NCBI GenBank assembly: GCA_016195505.1
Contig: JACPZN010000303.1
Coordinates: forward strand, 1 to 21,117
Source of the DNA: Nitrospirota bacterium
GTDB lineage: Bacteria > Nitrospirota > Nitrospiria > Nitrospirales > Nitrospiraceae
Reading direction: 5' to 3'
DNA: 21,117 nt
Under the pieces are notes generated by a model. It worked only from the letters and a program-made list of their open reading frames with translations. It did no database searches and was not told the DNA's origin. The position numbers and the translations under genes are program-made. Positions 1 to 6,555 of the stretch are shown in pieces. The stretch's first letter is position 1, and each line of letters starts with the position of its first letter.

Positions 1-1
1 A

Positions 2-22
2 TGAGTGATGGGTGATGGGTAG
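2..22. repeat. Short tandem 7-bp repeat (three units)
   Basis: Three consecutive heptamers, TGAGTGA, TGGGTGA and TGGGTAG, run from the window edge into the region upstream of pdxA. The array may continue to the left, outside the window. Two apparent start codons for pdxA (GTG at 12, ATG at 15) lie inside it, which argues against using them. It resembles in style the heptamer element at 15.4-15.5 kb and the 9-mer element at 1.05 kb. Confidence 0.5.
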
Positions 23-32
23 TAAGAAAGGC

Positions 33-1043
33 ATGACACAATTGAGCGGCAGACCTCTTCTTGGGATCACGATGGGGGATCCAGCCGGGATCGGCCCCGA
101 GGTGATCGCGAAAGCTGTTGCTGGACGGGTGTTGCAGAAAGTCTGTCGACCAATCGTCATAGGGTCGTTTCCCGTGATGGAGCGAACGATCAGAGCGCTT
201 AAGCTGAAGCTCAAGGCTGTTCGTGCGGACGGTCATGAAACGCTGCCGGTGCGCGAGAAAATAGTGGCAGTGCTGGATCCGCTGGAGACTCCGCTGGGAA
301 AATTCACGCCTGGCATTGCGGCAGTAGAAACGGGCGCTGCCTCGGTCGCCTTTATCAAAAAAGGAGTCGAACTGGCTCAGATCGGTTGCATCGACGGAAT
401 CGTCACGGCGCCCATCAATAAGGAAGCCATCAATATGGCCGGCTGTCATTACCCAGGCCATACGGAACTGCTGGCGGATCTGACCCAGGCGAAAGAGTCC
501 GGCATGATGATCGTGGGGGGGCCGTTGCGCATCATGTTCGTCACTACCCACGTCGCGATCAAAGATCTCTCGTCGCAGCTCACCCAGACGAAAATCGAAA
601 AGGGGATTCGCTTGGCCCACCTGGCGCTCACGCAACTCTATGGAATCAAAAATCCCAAGATTGGCGTGGCCGCGTTGAACCCGCATGCAGGTGAACACGG
701 ATTGTTCGGTGACGAAGAAGTCCGCGTAATTCTGCCGGCGGCACGTGCAGCACAGGCCCAAGGAATTCTCGCCAGCGACCCTCTCCCGGCTGATACACTG
801 TTCGGCAAAGCAGTAAAAGGGCAATACGACGGAATCGTCGCCATGTATCACGATCAAGGGTTGATTCCGCTGAAACTCGTCGCCTTCGGCACCTGCGTGA
901 ACCTGACGGTTGGTTTGCCGATCATCCGGACCTCCGTGGATCACGGGACAGCATTCGACATCGTCGGCAAGGGCATCGCCGACTCAGGAAGTTTGTTGGA
1001 GGCGGTGAAGCTCGCAGCTAGACTAGTTACCCGGCGTGGGTGA
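33..1043 (+). CDS. pdxA: 4-hydroxythreonine-4-phosphate dehydrogenase PdxA
   Basis: PdxA oxidises 4-phosphohydroxy-L-threonine with NAD(P) in the DXP-dependent pyridoxal phosphate pathway; it is a cytoplasmic metal-dependent homodimer. The 336-aa protein has the family's usual length. It carries GDPAGIGPE near the N-terminus, HYPGHTE, NPHAGE, MYHDQGLIPLK and TSVDHGTAFDIVGKG. The three metal-binding histidines are H173, H218 and H273; their spacing equals that of E. coli PdxA H166/H211/H266. The start at 33 is preferred because homology begins just after it and the upstream candidates at 12 and 15 lie in a tandem repeat; the ribosome binding site is weak (AAAGG very close to the ATG). A preceding gene may lie outside the window. 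A long hairpin follows the stop codon directly. Confidence 0.96.
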   Translation: MTQLSGRPLLGITMGDPAGIGPEVIAKAVAGRVLQKVCRPIVIGSFPVMERTIRALKLKLKAVRADGHETLPVREKIVAVLDPLETPLGKFTPGIAAVETGAASVAFIKKGVELAQIGCIDGIVTAPINKEAINMAGCHYPGHTELLADLTQAKESGMMIVGGPLRIMFVTTHVAIKDLSSQLTQTKIEKGIRLAHLALTQLYGIKNPKIGVAALNPHAGEHGLFGDEEVRVILPAARAAQAQGILASDPLPADTLFGKAVKGQYDGIVAMYHDQGLIPLKLVAFGTCVNLTVGLPIIRTSVDHGTAFDIVGKGIADSGSLLEAVKLAARLVTRRG

Positions 1044-1044
1044 A

Positions 1045-1138
1045 CAGTTTGTCTGGTTTGTTTTGTTTATTTGGTTTGTCTCGTTCGAAATTCAGTCAAC
1101 TAAGCAAACCAAATAGACAAGATCAACCAGACAGACTG
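1045..1138 (+). repeat. Long inverted repeat with arms made of 9-bp units
   Basis: The arms at 1045-1079 and 1104-1138 are inverted copies; I count 29 identities in the outer 34 positions, around a 24-nt loop. Each arm is internally periodic. The left arm reads GTTTGTCTG, GTTTGTTTT, GTTTATTTG, GTTTGTCTC. The T/C differences between arms become U-G wobbles in plus-strand RNA, leaving only two adjacent true mismatches. The element fills almost the whole gap between pdxA and the next gene, beginning two bases after the pdxA stop. It could act as a transcript-end or processing hairpin, or be a dispersed miniature repeat. It is not GC-rich and has no U-tract, so it is not a typical intrinsic terminator. 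Confidence 0.85.
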
Positions 1139-1158
1139 CAAGGAACAGGAGCATATCA

Positions 1159-1482
1159 ATGACCAATCAACCGGCTTCGACGCTTGAAATACTTCAGCGG
1201 CAATTGAAGGAATTAGACGAGCTAGCCAAGCAGACGCTCGGAGATCTGAATACAGTTGCCGGCACCGAGCGAGTGGCAAAATGGAAAGCTCGCACCGTCG
1301 CACTTCTCATTGAAGCCATGGGTCAGAAGGAAGGGCAGAAATTTTCCGCAATTCACCCTGGACCATCCTTTACTAATGACATGGTCGAAGAGTTTACCGA
1401 CTTGATCGACTGCTATCGCACGCCGTTGGCGGCTTTGGCCAAGCAACTGGCTCAGGCTCCTCGTCCCTCCACAGGGAGCTAG
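1159..1482 (+). CDS. Hypothetical alpha-helical protein upstream of ksgA
   Basis: A 107-aa protein that I do not recognise. It has no signal peptide and no membrane segment. The first half (LQRQLKELDELAKQ...) looks like an amphipathic helix or short coiled coil, and the rest also looks helical. It starts at ATG after AAGGAACAGGAG (1140-1151), an acceptable ribosome binding site. Its stop is three bases before the GTG start of ksgA, and the ksgA Shine-Dalgarno AGGGAG lies inside its last codons, so the two are almost certainly co-transcribed and translationally coupled. That linkage makes it a real gene but does not reveal its role. The codon use resembles the neighbours. Confidence 0.8.
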   Translation: MTNQPASTLEILQRQLKELDELAKQTLGDLNTVAGTERVAKWKARTVALLIEAMGQKEGQKFSAIHPGPSFTNDMVEEFTDLIDCYRTPLAALAKQLAQAPRPSTGS

Positions 1483-1485
1483 CGA

Positions 1486-2283
1486 GTGGGCATCTCCGAT
1501 CCCCCACCCGCGATCAAACGATTCGGCCAGAATTTTCTTGTCGACCCCAACATCGTGCGCAAGATCGTGACGCTGGCTGAGCTGGGTCCGAGCCACACTG
1601 TCCTAGAAATTGGACCGGGGCGCGGCATCCTCACGGAGGCGCTGTGCACATCGTCGGGTCGCGTGACGGCGATCGAAGTCGATCCACGGCTCCACGCCTA
1701 CTTATCAGAACGACAAGCCGAGTTTCCCAATCTCAGCCTGGTTCTCGAGGACGCGATGATCTACCCGCTCGAGAGCCTTCCAGTCGGCACGGTGGTCGTG
1801 GCCAACCTGCCGTATTATCTTTCGACTCCCCTCCTCTTTCGGCTCCTCGACCAGCGCGATCGATTTTCGCGCATGGTCCTCATGCTGCAAAACGAAGTGG
1901 CAGACCGCCTCGTAGCGAAGCCAGGCAGCAAAGACTACGGCGTGCTCTCCGTCATGGCGCAGTACGCTGCAGATATCACAAAGACATTCAGAGTCTCAGC
2001 CCAGTGTTTCAGACCAAGGCCCGAAGTTGGCTCGGCGGTAGTCTTGTTGCGAACGAAAGAACGGAGAGAACTGAGCCGTGAAGAAGAACCCAAGTTCGCC
2101 GCACTGGTAAAAGCCGCCTTCGCGCATCGGCGCAAGACGTTGGTCAATTCGCTCAGGGACGAAGGGTATGATCCGACCTCACTGACAGGCGCGCTTCAGT
2201 TACTCAGTCTCTCACCAACTGCCCGCGCAGAAATCCTTTCAGTTTTGCAGTTCATCGAATTGAGCCGCCAGATTACCCTCTGA
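1486..2283 (+). CDS. rsmA: 16S rRNA dimethyladenosine transferase KsgA/RsmA
   Basis: KsgA dimethylates two adjacent adenosines in the 3'-terminal helix 45 of 16S rRNA (A1518/A1519 in E. coli) late in 30S assembly, using S-adenosylmethionine. The 265-aa length is typical. Visible motifs are FGQNFLVD at the N-terminus, the SAM-binding loop LEIGPGRGILTEAL, the acidic end of strand 2 (AIEVD), the catalytic motif NLPYYLSTPLL, and FRPRPEVGSAV, a family hallmark. The C-terminal helical domain contains AFAHRRKTLVNSL. The start is GTG, placed by AGGGAG at 1473-1478 seven bases upstream. It is coupled to the preceding 107-aa gene. No clear terminator follows. Confidence 0.97.
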   Translation: MGISDPPPAIKRFGQNFLVDPNIVRKIVTLAELGPSHTVLEIGPGRGILTEALCTSSGRVTAIEVDPRLHAYLSERQAEFPNLSLVLEDAMIYPLESLPVGTVVVANLPYYLSTPLLFRLLDQRDRFSRMVLMLQNEVADRLVAKPGSKDYGVLSVMAQYAADITKTFRVSAQCFRPRPEVGSAVVLLRTKERRELSREEEPKFAALVKAAFAHRRKTLVNSLRDEGYDPTSLTGALQLLSLSPTARAEILSVLQFIELSRQITL

Positions 2284-2394
2284 CGCTAGGGATTTGTTCG
2301 AGATCTGTTGGGGGAAGACTTAACGCTACACCACATCCGCGTCTAAACCGCCGTTGTTTTGACGAACCAACTCCCAACGGCTACTCTCAGTATC

Positions 2395-2673
2395 ATGGAG
2401 GTAATAATTCTTGGCTCAGGTTTAATATTCCTATTCATACTCGTGCAGCGTAAGCAATGTACGAAGGGTATGTATCGCTTCGTACTTTGTGCCGGAAGCG
2501 CAAGCGCATTAATTGGTGTCATCGGATTCGTTATCGGCATTCGTGGGCTCGCTTTTGGTATGCATCGAGGTCCAATCGACGCAATCTTGACCACTCTTAT
2601 GGGTCTCGCCCTGGCGGTAGGCGGTTACCTGCTTGCCCGCAGAGGGCTAGGCTCATTGAACCTAATGAGGTGA
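2395..2673 (+). CDS. Small hypothetical membrane protein, about three TM segments
   Basis: About 92 aa if translated from the ATG at 2395; a TTG at 2359 in the same frame would add 12 residues. Neither start has a clear ribosome binding site. The protein is mostly hydrophobic, with likely membrane segments near residues 2-17 (EVIILGSGLIFLFILV), 30-52 and 62-80, separated by short basic loops. I recognise no family. The stretch is AT-rich compared with ksgA next door: I count 22 G+C in the 60 bases from 2401. That may mean recent acquisition or weak selection. The regular hydrophobic pattern supports a real protein, but the missing ribosome binding site keeps confidence low. Confidence 0.42.
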   Translation: MEVIILGSGLIFLFILVQRKQCTKGMYRFVLCAGSASALIGVIGFVIGIRGLAFGMHRGPIDAILTTLMGLALAVGGYLLARRGLGSLNLMR

Positions 2674-2756
2674 AAGATTGCATCGGCCTCTAAAGTAGCC
2701 TAGCTCGACGAAAAGTCTTGAACATCCTCCACTGCATGGAGCCAACATTCAGCCTG

Positions 2757-3398
2757 TCAGGTGTGCCGCAGATGGATTTTGAAGATGACGCGGCGGCTTC
2801 TGTCGCGGTCCGGTAACCACACTGCATTGTGTAGAAGGTCCTGTCTGCCGCGTCCATTCGCGGAAGTCTTTTGCTGGAAACATTCGTAGGCCCAGGGCGA
2901 GCGAGCGCGAATTACTTCCAACCCCTTCACCAAGACAGCGAACGAGCGATCCTGGCTCAGCTTTAAATTTCGGATGTCGTCACCCTGGTCGTCGGTGTGG
3001 CCTTCAATCACAAACGATTCCACCTCCTGTCCCTCCGGACCGCAGATCATCGTCGCGTAGTACGGCATGGTCTTGGCCAGGAATTCCTCAGCTGGTGGTA
3101 AGAGGGTACTCTTGCCGAACTCAAAATTCAGGATCGCGTCTGGAACGACGATGCTCAGGACGTGTGGACCTGCGCTCTTGGTTTCGACTGCCAGGTGGTG
3201 CGGTTGAAGCTGATGTTCCAATTCTGTGGTGACGGTACTTTTCGGGCTTGGCGGCTTTGCATTCCGATCTTCAACGCGGGTCACGTAGGCCGCCAACAGC
3301 AGAATAAAAATCACAGCAAGCGAGGTCGTGAGGTCGGCGATCCCGCTGGCAAACGCGGACGATCCTTCGGACGGTTCCCGCCCGAACACCGACTTCAT
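2757..3398 (-). CDS. MotB/ZorB-like stator protein with OmpA-family domain
   Basis: A 213-aa inner-membrane protein with one N-terminal membrane helix (about 23-40) and a C-terminal OmpA-like peptidoglycan-binding domain (about 82-210). The run ADLTTSLAVIFILLLAAY matches the MotB/ZorB helix, in which an aspartate at the start of the helix (here D22) carries the proton in ion-driven stators. OmpA-family signatures are EGHTDDQGD, LKLSQDRS and DRSRRVIF. The start overlaps the previous minus-strand gene by four bases (ATGA), with GGGAG just upstream. Such proteins need a MotA/ZorA-type partner, and none with membrane helices is encoded here; no flagellar genes and no Zorya effectors are nearby. 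It may be an orphan subunit of a decayed defence system or motor. Family call firm, function not. Confidence 0.85.
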   Translation of the reverse strand: MKSVFGREPSEGSSAFASGIADLTTSLAVIFILLLAAYVTRVEDRNAKPPSPKSTVTTELEHQLQPHHLAVETKSAGPHVLSIVVPDAILNFEFGKSTLLPPAEEFLAKTMPYYATMICGPEGQEVESFVIEGHTDDQGDDIRNLKLSQDRSFAVLVKGLEVIRARSPWAYECFQQKTSANGRGRQDLLHNAVWLPDRDRSRRVIFKIHLRHT

Positions 3399-3736
3399 TC
3401 GGCTCCCGCCTTATCGCCTAAACCTCGTTTCAAGCCCGGGATCCTCCATCCGCTCCTGGCCTTTCCTTGCCGAAGCGGGTTGGCTGTCATGGAAACTGGA
3501 CGATCACCGTCGAGGCGGTCTCTGACCTGGTCGAACATTCTATCCATCTCCGATTGAGAGAGCTGCAGGGGAAGGCGCTGCTTTTTCATAGAATGTTTAA
3601 GATCTCGAATTGCCTCCAGTAGGGGGTCAAGCAGCAGTCGCAATGCCTTCTGTATCCCTTTGCCAATGTCAGAGGCCAGCTCATCTTGCTTTGATAGGCC
3701 GTTCCTCATGCTGAGCGCTGCGAGTGATTGGGACAC
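3395..3736 (-). CDS. Hypothetical helical protein, possibly truncated MotA/ZorA-like tail
   Basis: A 113-aa reading frame from a GTG start, overlapping the MotB/ZorB-like gene by four bases, so the two are translationally coupled. It is rich in helix-forming, amphipathic sequence (for example LLLDPLLEAIRDLKHSMKK) and has a basic C-terminus; there is no membrane segment. The frame stays open upstream of the GTG to a stop at 3809-3811, and that stretch (LPALRQEFPNPSTVAALTSV) reads like ordinary protein, as if the coding region once extended further. In ZorA/MotA-type pairs, the gene directly before the B subunit encodes the membrane A subunit, and ZorA has a long helical C-terminal tail. I therefore infer that this may be the remaining tail of such a gene. 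It could instead be an intact small cytosolic protein. Confidence 0.6.
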   Translation of the reverse strand: MSQSLAALSMRNGLSKQDELASDIGKGIQKALRLLLDPLLEAIRDLKHSMKKQRLPLQLSQSEMDRMFDQVRDRLDGDRPVSMTANPLRQGKARSGWRIPGLKRGLGDKAGAE

Positions 3737-3835
3737 GGATGTCAGCGCTGCAACGGTGGACGGGTTAGGAAACTCCTGCCGGAGGGCTGGTAATTTCTGC
3801 AGGGGATTTCACGTACTCTCACGAGGCCGCGTTAT

Positions 3836-3879
3836 AGAAACATAAGTTTCTTTTGGAGTACATGGACCTGGTGTATTAT
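3836..3879 (+). promoter_or_regulatory. Candidate promoter with a dyad over the -35
   Basis: A perfect dyad AGAAAC-ATAA-GTTTCT lies at 3836-3851. Its right end touches a plausible -35 (TTTTGG, 3851-3856), followed after 17 bases by TATTAT (3874-3879), a good -10. This would serve the 65-aa gene that starts at 3915. The dyad could be an operator. This is pattern reading only. Confidence 0.35.
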
Positions 3880-3914
3880 CGACTCGTCATCACCAAGGTG
3901 AAGGGAGCGGCGTT

Positions 3915-4112
3915 GTGCATTTTGTCCGGATCGGAAATCGTGCACTGAACCTTGATCGCGTCTCATATTGCGAAGTGCAGGTCTGGCACGACGCAGTATC
4001 GGTCAAGATTTTCATGACCGGGACAGCGAACAATACGCCGGTCGTCCTTAACGAAGAAGAAGCGAAGCAGTTCTGGAAGTACATTGAGTATATTGCAGAG
4101 AAGCCTGTTTAA
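3915..4112 (+). CDS. Hypothetical small protein, 65 aa
   Basis: A compact cytosolic protein starting with GTG, with a strong ribosome binding site (AAGGGAG at 3901-3907, spacing 7). The pattern is alternating strands followed by a helix: NRALNLDRVSYCEVQVW and VSVKIFMTG look like strands, and LNEEEAKQFWKYIEYIAE is a clear C-terminal helix. This resembles several small strand-rich proteins of unknown function that end in an 'EEA...' helix, but I do not recognise the family. It has no signal peptide. It is divergent from the stator-like pair and convergent with the lytic transglycosylase. The good translation signals and upstream promoter-like sequence make it likely to be real. Confidence 0.72.
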   Translation: MHFVRIGNRALNLDRVSYCEVQVWHDAVSVKIFMTGTANNTPVVLNEEEAKQFWKYIEYIAEKPV

Positions 4113-4169
4113 TTTGGGCTGGGTTCAACGATGCCCTCCTTCCCCTCCCCTCTTCCTGATTCCCTGACA

Positions 4170-4874
4170 TTAGCGCACAAAGGTTGGGCTTTCCTCGCGC
4201 TCAATAGGGTTCATCGCCTGACTCGTCCGATAGTCTCGGTAGAACCCCATAACCTTCTTCACGTAGATCCTGGTTTCCTTGAAAGGGGGAATCTGACGAT
4301 ACCGATCGACTTTTCGCTCCCCCGCATTGTACGCAGCCAGAGCAAGCCTAACGTTGCCATGAAAGCGATCGAGCAGGTAGCGAAGGTGCCGCGCCCCACC
4401 GGCAATGTTTTCTCTCGTGTCGTAGAGATTTCTTACCCCATGCCGAATGGCCGTCTCCGGGATGAGTTGCATGAGGCCGACCGCGCCTGCCTTTGAGATT
4501 ACGATGGGATTGAAATCCGATTCCGCCTTAATGACGGCCATCAGCAAGGCCGGAGAAAGGCGATATTCCTGAGCATATCGAGCGACCGCGTCTTCCAACT
4601 CTTGATCAGACACAGACGCATGATAGCGATGCTTCTCGGTGATCGGTGCGAACTTCCGATCGTTGGGCACATTGGTCATATAGACGGTACCATTCGGGCT
4701 GACATAGCGATAGATTTCTCCGTCCGCAAACACCGCTGGAGCGGCTGTCGCAACAAGTATCAGCACGGAGCAAGCACGGACTCCTATTTCCCGAGATAAC
4801 ACACGACCGATCATGACCTTCCGCTCTACTCGTCTGTTTACCACTTGCTGGGTCATCAAGTTTACGGTATTCAT
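4170..4874 (-). CDS. Lytic transglycosylase (SLT domain) with N-terminal DUF4124
   Basis: A periplasmic peptidoglycan lytic transglycosylase of the Slt/MltC-type goose-lysozyme fold, which cleaves the MurNAc-GlcNAc bond and leaves 1,6-anhydro-MurNAc ends. From the ATG at 4874 it is 234 aa. Visible parts are a signal sequence (hydrophobic run SVLILVATAAPAVFA), a DUF4124-like segment (IYRYVSPNGTVYMTNVP), and the SLT domain with catalytic glutamate E118 in AVIKAESDFNP, then GAVGLMQLIPETA and ALAAYNAGE. The start is set by GGGAGGAATC just upstream; the n-region is long, and an internal ATG at 4814 with its own GGAAGG would give a more ordinary signal peptide. It lies in the same window as anmK, which recycles its product, but is not co-transcribed with it. 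Confidence 0.93.
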   Translation of the reverse strand: MNTVNLMTQQVVNRRVERKVMIGRVLSREIGVRACSVLILVATAAPAVFADGEIYRYVSPNGTVYMTNVPNDRKFAPITEKHRYHASVSDQELEDAVARYAQEYRLSPALLMAVIKAESDFNPIVISKAGAVGLMQLIPETAIRHGVRNLYDTRENIAGGARHLRYLLDRFHGNVRLALAAYNAGERKVDRYRQIPPFKETRIYVKKVMGFYRDYRTSQAMNPIEREESPTFVR

Positions 4875-5253
4875 TTGTGATTCCTCCCGATCAGAAGCCA
4901 CTTGGCATTTGTCGCCGGCCCATTTGGAGAGCTCAACCACACGAGGCCTTATTGCGCAGGTTCTATGCCATTTTTCAGCAGGCAGAAATAGAATGTTTAA
5001 CCTTAAATATCAACTAGTTATGATCATTCTATCAGCCCGACTTCTGTAGGGGAATAGAGTGGGTCTCACCGCGCGTTTTGTCTCACCTACCGCACTTTGG
5101 CGCACTATTTTTTCTCCAGGATTCTCTTGGCGCGATCATGTCAACAGGTCACGAAACGTCGATTGAGCCCGACCGCTATGTTATCCTGAAACAACGCTCC
5201 AATAGATGCATGGAGCTTGTGAAATCACTCAGATGTTCAGGAGACGATTTCCC
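4875..5253. other. Intergenic region, AT-rich with an 8-bp dyad
   Basis: No convincing gene is present. The centre (about 4985-5035) is AT-rich and holds a perfect inverted pair, ATAGAATG (4988-4995) and CATTCTAT (5025-5032), separated by 29 bases. On the minus strand TTGATA followed 17 bases later by TATTTC could be the promoter of the transglycosylase gene; it overlaps one half of the dyad. The right part, up to the lipoprotein start at 5254, shows nothing I can name. Confidence 0.5.
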
Positions 5254-5598
5254 ATGGAGATAAGAAAAGTAATCCGGCAGCTATCTGGGCTCTTTCTCAT
5301 GATGTTGCTTGTTACCGGCTGTGCCGACGAGTTTCTTCTCTTTCATAGGACGTCCGGGGACCCTATCCTCATCTCACGACGAGCGTATACATCCGACGGA
5401 TGTACCGAAAAGGTGAAAGAAGATGCGGCTCGTATGGGCGTCACCTTGCGCTATATCCATGTACGAGGAACGATTGTGGGTCGCTCGTTACTCTGGCCAT
5501 TCGAACGGGGATACGCCTGTGAAGGTGCGATTGGCCCCGAACAAGTCCCAGCAGGGTTCTACCCAATAGGGACACAGATCGTTTCCCAGGGTTCATAA
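5254..5598 (+). CDS. Hypothetical small lipoprotein
   Basis: A 114-aa predicted lipoprotein. The N-terminus has a basic n-region (MEIRKVIRQ), a hydrophobic stretch and a clear lipobox LVTGC, so the cysteine would be lipidated. The residue after it is Ala, followed by Asp, so the +2 position does not give the inner-membrane retention signal. The mature part (about 90 aa) has three further cysteines, including SDGCTEKVKEDAARMG and YACEGAIG, that could form disulfides. I recognise no family. The start at 5254 is chosen because the signal peptide begins there and GGAG lies upstream; in-frame ATGs at 5206 and 5233 would give an odd extension. It is transcribed alone, between divergent and distant neighbours. 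Confidence 0.78.
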   Translation: MEIRKVIRQLSGLFLMMLLVTGCADEFLLFHRTSGDPILISRRAYTSDGCTEKVKEDAARMGVTLRYIHVRGTIVGRSLLWPFERGYACEGAIGPEQVPAGFYPIGTQIVSQGS

Positions 5599-5934
5599 GC
5601 CCCATTATCATTCCGTATTCCGTCGATATCCGAGTTTCTCCCTTCCTAGGGACGATCCGAAAAAATACCCTCTTTAACCGCTTTTGACCTGTTGACAATA
5701 CTGCCCCTAGTACAGTAATACTCCGCCGCCACACTCTGTTGTGGGTCAGCTACAAACCTTGTTCTGCTCGCTCCGTACGGTGCTGAAGGGAGGTGAAATC
5801 GACTACTTGGCAAGGCTTTCCTGTCAGGCCATTCGAAAAAACTCAACGCAACAAACGCTCCGCATGGCCGTATGAAAGTTCATTGAAATTGAGATGGATT
5901 CAGAAACGCTAACGGATCAAATAAAGGAGTAGAA
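5599..5934. other. Intergenic region with a candidate promoter
   Basis: No gene that I can support. TTGACA at 5692-5697 with TAATAC at 5716-5721 (spacing 18) could be a sigma-70-type promoter for the coiled-coil gene at 5935, giving a leader of about 200 nt. The leader has a small hairpin (CCACA and TGTGG around a six-base loop, near 5731-5746) and a Shine-Dalgarno-like GGGAGGTG near 5790 with no well-placed ATG. The other frames look like chance ORFs. Confidence 0.45.
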
Positions 5935-6312
5935 ATGGAAGACCTCGTGATAGAAGAAGAGGGCGCATCATCCGCACTAAAAATTACCTTGGGTGATTTT
6001 CTTGTTTTCATCAATTGGATGAACCAAACGGAAAAATCCCTTGATCGGGCTGAAGCCTTGCCTGCTGTGCCTGACCTGGATTCAGGAAAAGTTCGAGGGT
6101 GGATTCAATTGGTTCAACGGCTGGAAGAGCGCTTTCGACGGAGCGAGGAAAAGAAGCTGGCGCTTGAAGCTAATGTGATCGCACAAGAGGCACAGCTCGG
6201 TCAATTATTGTCCCACCTACATGCGAACATCGCTTCTCTCTATGAGAACCTCGGACAGGCACAGAAGGCCGAGGAAGTCCGTCGGCGAGCAGAAGCGCTG
6301 CACAGTAGTTAG
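5935..6312 (+). CDS. Hypothetical coiled-coil protein
   Basis: A 125-aa acidic-to-helical protein starting at ATG with an excellent ribosome binding site (AAAGGAG, spacing 6). The N-terminal third (residues 1-60) may form a small domain (KITLGDFLVFINWMNQTEKS). From about residue 65 onward it is charged and heptad-like (LVQRLEERFRRSEEKKLALE, then a C-terminal QKAEEVRRRAEAL), as in a coiled coil or helical hairpin. The last third (ANIASLYENLGQAQKAEEV) has a TPR-like flavour. It has no signal peptide or membrane helix. I do not recognise the family. It stands alone as a transcription unit, closed by the perfect hairpin at 6333-6361. Confidence 0.82.
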   Translation: MEDLVIEEEGASSALKITLGDFLVFINWMNQTEKSLDRAEALPAVPDLDSGKVRGWIQLVQRLEERFRRSEEKKLALEANVIAQEAQLGQLLSHLHANIASLYENLGQAQKAEEVRRRAEALHSS

Positions 6313-6332
6313 CCTGCCTCTACCATAGGACC

Positions 6333-6361
6333 GAAGAGGCGACACGTTGTGTCGCCTCTTC
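6333..6361 (+). terminator. Perfect 13-bp hairpin, probable terminator
   Basis: GAAGAGGCGACAC pairs perfectly with GTGTCGCCTCTTC around a three-base loop (GTT), starting 20 bases after the stop of the coiled-coil gene. The stem is GC-rich. The following bases (CACGTGG...) lack a strong U-tract, so termination may be partial or aided by Rho, or the hairpin may protect the mRNA 3' end. Confidence 0.8.
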
Positions 6362-6461
6362 CACGTGGTAGTCTTTCTGCTTCCCCATCTAATCCCAACT
6401 TACCATTTCCCATTTCCTTATGGCTGTTCGTCGAAAGGCTATTACCGATTCAGTAATTCTC

Positions 6462-6489
6462 TTGTTAAAACAGTGTCTTAAGCTATACT
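6462..6489 (+). promoter_or_regulatory. Candidate promoter for the REC-GGDEF gene
   Basis: TTGTTA (6462-6467), a 16-base spacer and TATACT (6484-6489) resemble a sigma-70-type promoter. It lies 66 bases upstream of the ATG of the diguanylate cyclase gene and downstream of the preceding terminator. Sequence match only. Confidence 0.5.
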
Positions 6490-6555
6490 TACAGTGTGTC
6501 CAAAGGCGATGGGTACGTCATCAAGGGGAGATGATCAAGAATCCATGAGGATGGG

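Noticed and set aside
2350..2381. GCCGTTG and CAACGGC pair with GTT/AAC ends, reminiscent of an integron attC site.
   Set aside because: The core-site consensus and second pair of boxes are missing, and no integrase or cassette series is present.
3162..3557. Plus-strand frame opposite the MotB/ZorB-like gene.
   Set aside because: It is antisense to a well-supported gene pair and rich in Arg, Pro and Cys; no translation signal.
5799..5830. GGCAAGGCTT shared with 19455-19464, as a possible dispersed repeat.
   Set aside because: The identity is only about ten bases and the flanks do not align; likely chance.
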